A DNA stretch of 64,000 nt, taken from NCBI GenBank assembly GCA_947396885.1, contig OX377206.1, positions 85,247,960 through 85,311,959 of the forward strand, written 5' to 3'. Shown here one piece after another: positions 59,175 to 64,000 of this stretch (position 1 is its first letter; the number at the start of each line of letters is the position of its first letter). Below the pieces are notes generated by a model. The model was not told the origin of the DNA. It did not search any database and was given only the letters and a program-made list of their open reading frames with translations. A program made the translations under genes and the position numbers. This stretch comes from Heligmosomoides polygyrus polygyrus (lineage: Eukaryota; Nematoda; Chromadorea; Rhabditida; Heligmosomidae).

Positions 59175-59550
59175 TTATATGCTTCCGAATTGGGCAAGGG
59201 AGGGAACTCCAACATGTAGGCAATTATAACACGGGCGCATCACTCGAGCCGCACCCTGGAGTCCCTTCCCCTGCCGAAATCTGTGCTCTCCTCCGCTTCA
59301 GCGGAGGAGAGCACAGAACACAGCTACAGCATTATTTGTTTGTTTTCCTTACTATCACTGTGCCATGTCTCGTTTTCTTGGTGCTGGTGACACTTTTTAT
59401 AGGGTGACCCCTCCGCGCCCTATTTGCGCCGCTCTGTTCTATGCTCTAGATTTGAGCAGGAGAAGCGACTCCAGGATGTGGCTGGAGTGACGCACCCATG
59501 TTAAAATTGCCTACACCTCGAGTTCCCTCCCTCGCCCAATACGGAAGCAG
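59175..59550. repeat. Imperfect palindrome at the right end of the composite unit
   Basis: 59180-59275 (CTTCCGAATTGGGCAAGGGA ... GAGTCCCTTCCCC) matches the reverse complement of 59463-59547. The composite element's right terminus (59430) lies inside. The centre also contains the perfect hairpin listed next. Confidence 0.8.
59281..59316. repeat. Perfect 17-bp hairpin
   Basis: The arms are CTGTGCTCTCCTCCGCT (59281-59297) and its complement (59300-59316), with a two-base loop. The same 17-mer occurs singly at 49518-49534 inside the Mutator-like element. Confidence 0.9.
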
Positions 59551-59879
59551 ACAAAATACGCGCCTGTAATTGAACATAAGAGTTAAGACTGCATTTACAT
59601 TCGCTGTATGTAGCTACTCGCCACTCCTGCACCCCACGGTATGCTATGGTGATCCCTCCCCTAACTATCATAGCGCCCGAACTATTTTTAAAGCAGAAAT
59701 CTCGATTGCCTGAGGCTGCCCCACAACTTGGTTCCAAGCTACACTTAGTGTTACCTCGCGGGATGGAAGATCTTATATGTGTGTAATCATTGCATTGTAT
59801 TCCCACCCTTGATCGAGTCACGGAACAGTTCAGCTCGACGGGGCTCTGGTCAGCTGCGACCGCTTCGCAGCCGCCAGTT

Positions 59880-59967
59880 GGTCCCGCGACGATCGCCTGC
59901 ATACTGTGCGAAAACTTGTCCAACCCGCCCGGAAAACTCGTCACTACCATGTAGCTTTAGACGCGAG
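59880..59967 (-). repeat. Right outer arm of the 53.7-60.0 kb inverted repeat
   Basis: Reverse complement of 53659-53747. A second inverted match lies between 54191-54262 (inside the composite unit) and 59579-59672 (outside it). From 59970 to 60190 a loose short repeat (CCGTTGCGTCCCA, CGCGTACCTATTAG) follows. Confidence 0.88.
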
Positions 59968-60254
59968 TGCTCAGACACTCGTTGCGTCCGAGCCGCATCC
60001 CATAACAGCTGTTCCGTCCCAGCCGCATACCTATTAGGACCGTTGCGTCCCATTCGCGTACCTATTAGCGGCGTTGCGTACCAGCTCCGTCCCACAAAGG
60101 TAGTTTTCGTTGTGAGACCTCTTGCGTCACATCCTCGTCCCACAAGAGAAGTTTTCGGAAGTTGCGGTCTCATCCGCGTCCCGTCTGCGCGTCCGGTCTG
60201 GCTTATTGTGAACTGAACTCACCTCTAGCAGTTTCGGGTGTCCGACTGATGAGC

Positions 60255-60440
60255 GGCTCGGAAGGCGGTGGGGGGAGGTCACCTTGTATGGCAGGCCTAT
60301 ACGTTCTGTTTTGCACGAAATTAACGATTCTACACAGAACTGCTATGTTCTACCCTAGGGGTGAACTGAGGTTGGCCATTTCCATGTAGTTTGGCAATCA
60401 TGTGTCTTCCTACCAAGACGGATTACCGCTCAGTACCTCG
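60255..60440. mobile_element. Partial G-tract miniature element
   Basis: It starts GGTGGGGGGAGGTCACC and contains TTTTGCACGAAA and GGGGTGAACTGAGGTTGGCC, matching the interior of 40425-40643 and 8033-8371. The right G-tract terminus is missing. Confidence 0.55.
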
Positions 60441-61374
60441 AATATCAGCCGTTAACCTCAGATGTCCTCGGTGTAATACACGTGAATTTTCAGGATATCT
60501 ACCACTATATAATTGAGTTAGCCTTCGATGACGTTTGAGTGGTCAAAACTACGTGAGATACGCCTCCGCGCGGACAAAATGTGCCTTTCAACATGGGATG
60601 CTGCCGTAGCAGAGGAAGCGCGGCCTTTCTCACACAGCGGCCTTTGCGCGTTTCTGGGCGTCCTGATTCCGAATACATGTCATCGAGTCTGCCGTAAGCA
60701 TGAGAGGACCACTAATCGTAAGGGGTGGTGGAGAAGGGGAGTAAGGGGAACCCTAGCGTGGACCAGGAGAGCTACTAGGAAGGAAAGGAACAACCTGGAG
60801 GAGGGGCCAGGACGGGGAATCCATCAAGAAGAGATCAGTAGGGGGTCAATAGTGGAAACAAGGAAGTGGGCCAGGAGTTGGGACCAGGAAGGTGAGGCAG
60901 GGAAGGGGGAAGACCAGTAAGGGCGGACCAACAATTAGACCCAGTAAGAAGAAACGAGTGAGGGGGACCTGACGTCCGGATTCGGAAGGCGTTTCAATGA
61001 TATCCGGCAACACAAGCCGTTGGACATGTGGAGGAGCAACCTGAGGGCAGGAGTACTGCACAGCACAAGCCGATGGCGTTACTGGACAATCCAGAGAGTG
61101 TTTAAGACTAACGCACGGAAAACAGCTTTATGCCATTGAAGTGCGCAGCAGAACCTAAATGTTAGCGAATTTTAAGTTATACAAAACTACGCAACTGCGA
61201 GCATTTGTTATTACTAAGGCAAGGGCTCCATATAGCCGGGAGTTAGTTTTCATGTCGAAGTGATAGCGATATCTCAGATAGATATCCCAGATAGGCAGAC
61301 GTTTTCGTGGTCTCCGGTGGCTCCGGAATTCACCGTTAGAGCAACAGGACGTCGGTACTAGCTCCATTGAGTAT
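60441..61374. other. No recognised feature
   Basis: Purine-rich sequence (60715-60960) gives open frames on both strands without known domains. Nothing else was noticed. Confidence 0.4.
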
Positions 61375-62092
61375 TATTGTGAAACCACATGCACATGCAT
61401 ATGCTAAACTCCGGTGTGAACACAAACAAAACACAAAAGACTCAAACGTACACGTATGGTAGTGAACTGAATGAACTAGAACTAAGGTGGTAGAAATATG
61501 GATGCAAACAAACAAAACAAGAATAGTAGAATGTAATCGAGAGAAAGGAAACCACATTTCTAGCGTAGATAGTGGAGGAAGAACCCTCTTAAACTTGTGA
61601 AATTCTGTAGGACTGTGATTTGCTTCTCTTAGCTTAACAGTCTCGACGCTGGCACGACACGCAACTCCATTGCGCCTAGGAGACGTTTTAGGACAGCTAA
61701 AACAGCCTAAGGCCCCGTTTATACTTCGTCGCGGCGCGACGCAATGGCCACGCAATGGAGCCAAATTGATCGATCGCGTCGCACAATCAATATGGCCACT
61801 ACACGTGGCGTCGCGTCGCGCCGCGACGAAGTATAAACGGGGCTTAAAACGAGCTGCTCTCGTCGAAGACTGAACTAATTTGAAAAAGTCAGAGCGAGGT
61901 CCGATTCCTCCATATAAGATGTTATAGAGCAATAGCAGGTCATTCCTTCTCCTTCGGATTTCAAGGGTGTCAATGTTAAGTAGTTTGTTCCTTTCTGAGC
62001 TTGAAGGGATGTCAGTGTAGTTGAGACCCTGTGTTCCAATGAACAGTTTTTTCGTGAAACTGTTTTGCATCCTTTCAAGTCTTTCAATCGTA
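61375..62092 (-). mobile_element. 3' end of a CR1-like retrotransposon with nested miniature element
   Basis: The minus strand encodes STIERLERMQNSFTKKLF, NLLNIDTLEIR-type sequence and RRNDLLLLYNILYGGIGP, then FFKLVQSSTRAARFK, the C-terminus of a CR1-like polymerase protein, and a 3' UTR ending at about 61375. It is the best of three copies (others 16066-16955 and 45158-45617). A 134-bp palindromic element is inserted in it. Confidence 0.85.
61711..61844. mobile_element. 134-bp Harbinger-like miniature element
   Basis: A nearly perfect foldback: GGCCCCGTTTATACTTCGTC at the left and its complement at the right (GACGAAGTATAAACGGGGCT). It is flanked by TAA on both sides (61708-61710 and 61845-61847). 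The related copies at 45505 and 16418 read GCCTAAAACGAGC without the insert, proving the insertion. A 3-bp TAA duplication and these ends suggest PIF/Harbinger. Confidence 0.9.
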
Positions 62093-62300
62093 CTTCTACG
62101 GGATGTCGTGGAGGCGATTCGAACACGTATTTGGCCCATACAATGATTTGCGATGGGCAGCCGATGAACAGGTTAGTGGTTTATCGTTCCCAAACAAATC
62201 TGGTACCAAATTACCGACGCTAGAGACATGATAGCCTTGGTTGGTCTGGGCGGGAAACCCGGACCAAGAACCAGTAGCCGTATTCAGGAAGCAGCGGGAG
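62093..62300 (+). repeat. Dispersed repeat R, copy 4
   Basis: It starts at TACTTCTACGGGATGTCGTG directly after the retrotransposon fragment and continues through TTGGTTGGTCTGGGCGGGAA. The first ~15 bp of the repeat are missing. Confidence 0.6.
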
Positions 62301-62335
62301 CGGGAAGGCACGTAATGCTTTCCCGCTCCCGCTGC
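62291..62335. repeat. GC-rich hairpin
   Basis: Perfect 16-bp arms GCAGCGGGAGCGGGAA and complement, with a 13-base loop. Further GGGAGCGGGAGCG copies follow to about 62400. Confidence 0.85.
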
Positions 62336-62859
62336 ATCCCGCTCTCGGCTTCCCGTAGCCCGGTTGGTATTCATGAACCACCGGGGAGCGGGAGCGACCG
62401 CGACGCGCGAGTTAGATTCGCAGCGGAGGCGGGAATTGCAAGATTTTGAAAACTAATCTCTCAAATTACCGGTTTTTCAACTGGATATTCAAGTATTTCT
62501 AGTCTTTCAGAAATCCAAACACTCGACCTTCAGGCTGAGATGCACAATGGACGGGTGTGGGCTGCATTACAACGCGAACCGATGGGGGAAATCAGTGTTT
62601 TATTCTAGCTGGACGATTCCACTGAATTTTTTTCGTTGCACTGAATGAATTCATTGCTTCCGCTCAAAATTCTTCAACAAATTGCAACAAATTGCAATTT
62701 TTCCTATAAAAAATCTAGGCATTCTACTTCTGCGTGCTTCTAAGTCGTGGTTAAATGATAGACAGTTCTATGCCTACATCTTCTTGAGAAGGTCTTGTAG
62801 TCACCAGCCAATATTAAGAGCCGCCTCTTCTAGTTCACCTTTCTGTATTATTGGGTATT

Positions 62860-63190
62860 ACGTATGTTTTCTATAGTCCCACGAAGTGCAGCATAGAACA
62901 GTCGCAACGAGCGGGCGCCAGCAACGTCTCCATTCGTCCCCGTCGTATGCCAGAGTGCTCCAATGGATATTCCTTGCTCGAACGCCACAAAGAGAGCACA
63001 TCTTGCGTTCAGGACATTCACGAAGAAGTTCGACAAGCACGCTAGCAAACATTTTGTTCCATGTTCTTTTTATATTTCGATTAACTCATCGGTGACGGTT
63101 CTCCTCCACGTCCGGCGTTAAGATAACGGCCCACCTGATTTTCGACGAATTGGCTCGTACGTCAGCGTGTTTGACTTTCGAACGTGGTTA
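62860..63190 (-). mobile_element. RTE retrotransposon 3' fragment
   Basis: On the minus strand 63190-63110 matches the RTE region ending with the RWAGHVMRF segment, and 63052-62878 matches the terminal segment (HWSTLAYDGDEWRRCWRPL against the [18 protein letters not shown] of 30138-30378). Badly decayed. Confidence 0.7.
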
Positions 63191-63524
63191 AAGATGGAAA
63201 CGTTGCATATAATAAGTGCGGTGACATCCCCTTTGGTGTCCATAGCGATCGTTTCATAGATCGTCGTGTGGAAATACCCGTTGTTGGCGTGGTCACCTTT
63301 GTGGCGTTCTATCCTTTCACATGTTTCTTCTATTTACCGCTCAGCGTTGGACATGCGACCATTAGAAAAAATTTAACCTCCACATTCTCTAAAGATGAGA
63401 CGAAGACAGACTACAAGAAGAAATGGCTGAAGGGTTGTGATAACGGTTTTCAGACTTTCGGAACCACTTAAGTATTAAAGAATTAACTTCTAATTTCATA
63501 CATATTTTTATTTTTATTCTGTTG

Positions 63525-63717
63525 GGCGCAAATAGGGTCGGAGGGGGGGGGGTCACCCCATACTCAGATGTTGTCCGAACGTATGCAATGTAAAATTGCA
63601 TCAGAAATGGCTTACCTCAGTTCATATAGGGGTAGAACACACCGGTGCTGCGAAAAAAATCCGGTCTCAAAAAGCACCGTTGTGTAGGGGTGAACTCCCC
63701 CCGACCTTATTTGCGCC
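63525..63717. mobile_element. 193-bp G-tract miniature element
   Basis: It begins GGCGCAAATAGGGTCGGAGG, then a G-tract and GTCACCCC, and ends with the inverse of GGCGCAAATAAGGTCGGGGG. The flanks are TTCTGTTG and TTTAGTTG, an imperfect 8-bp duplication. It belongs to the same family as 40425-40643, though the interior is different. Confidence 0.8.
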
Positions 63718-64000
63718 TTTAGTTGTTTACTCTTAAGTTCAATACTATCTCGCTGACGATGTCATCTTTTCCACTTAGAACGTGCTCTTAAAATGTCCCC
63801 CGACTGGCAACGGGAATGGATAAGAAGTGGTACCGCGATAGAAATAGAGTGCGTGGCGCATCCGAAGAAAGAACTATTCATCCTCAGATCAATTATGTGA
63901 TTTTTTCCAATAAAGTAAGTGACAGAAGCCAAACTCTGACCTTATTAATTCATTTCATAGCGCGCCTCCTCCCTTCCCCCCCCCCCCCCCCTGAAGATGG
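63718..64000. other. Right edge; no gene
   Basis: It contains an inverted terminal piece of repeat R (GTGCGTGGCGCATCC at about 63850) and a C-tract at about 63975-63992. No coding similarity. Confidence 0.4.

Larger units (their letters stand above)
54162..59430. mobile_element. Composite hAT-like unit with 8-bp target duplication
   Basis: It begins GGCGCAAATAGGGTCC followed by a G-tract and GTCACC, and ends with the inverse of GGCGCAAATAGGGCGCGGAG followed by GGGTCACC. It is flanked by the identical 8-mer GCTCTGTT at 54154-54161 and 59431-59438. The termini match the miniature elements at 40425-40643 and 63525-63717. Inside is a nearly complete CR1-like retrotransposon. The simplest reading is a miniature element into which the retrotransposon jumped. 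The interior sequences next to the two ends are not symmetrical. Confidence 0.78.

Noticed and set aside
60528..60920. A 130-codon plus-strand frame
   Set aside because: Purine-rich low-complexity sequence keeps frames open on both strands; no protein features.

Overview
The window looks like a repeat-rich stretch of chromosome from a clade V (strongylid, hookworm-like) nematode. This is inferred from small genes with short exons and T-rich TTTCAG acceptors, probable trans-splice acceptors directly before start codons, and nematode-type non-LTR retrotransposons (RTE, CR1-like), a Ty3/gypsy element, mariner fragments and many small inverted-repeat elements. No species can be named from sequence alone.

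Two host genes can be read. (1) The 5' part of a mitochondrial medium-chain acyl-CoA dehydrogenase gene lies on the minus strand (exons 6128-6032, 5973-5806, 1761-1580). It leaves the window on the left, and its 4-kb second intron carries an RTE fragment. (2) A complete seven-exon Rab6 GTPase gene lies on the plus strand (9883-15159); the exons join in phase into 207 codons ending in CWC. Decayed unprocessed copies of Rab6 exons lie at 38620-38891 and 40349-43222. The C-terminal part of a SURF4-like cargo receptor, with an in-frame stop, lies at 45618-45956.

Most of the rest is mobile DNA. 16-36 kb: non-LTR 3' ends, a CR1-like element (18259-21272, minus), and an RTE element (21273-22082 plus 30138-30378) split by an 8055-bp gypsy element (22083-30137) with 336-bp LTRs, a CACC target duplication, gag, protease, RT, RNase H, integrase and an unrecognised long 3' ORF. 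An inverted partial copy of the same RTE-LTR-gag junction lies at 31953-34013, continuing into a near-full RTE (to about 36390). 36-46 kb: diverged segmental duplications, mariner pieces, Rab6 relics and a 219-bp hAT-like element with an 8-bp target duplication. 48.6-49.9 kb: a 1314-bp element with 76-bp terminal inverted repeats and a 9-bp target duplication (Mutator-like). 50.2-51.6 kb: a ~130-bp tandem repeat whose last units are inverted. 52.0-53.4 kb: a 5'-truncated RTE with a 17-bp target duplication. 54.2-59.4 kb: an 8-bp-duplication-bounded composite unit carrying a nearly intact CR1-like retrotransposon, flanked by inverted repeats. 61-64 kb: further non-LTR ends, a Harbinger-like miniature element and another G-tract miniature element.

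The best candidates for something new are the family of miniature elements built on a G-tract/GTCACC joint followed by different sequences, the composite 54-59 kb unit, the unassigned 3' ORF of the gypsy element, and a tRNA-like sequence embedded in its gag region. All coordinates were read by eye. No alignment or database search was run.
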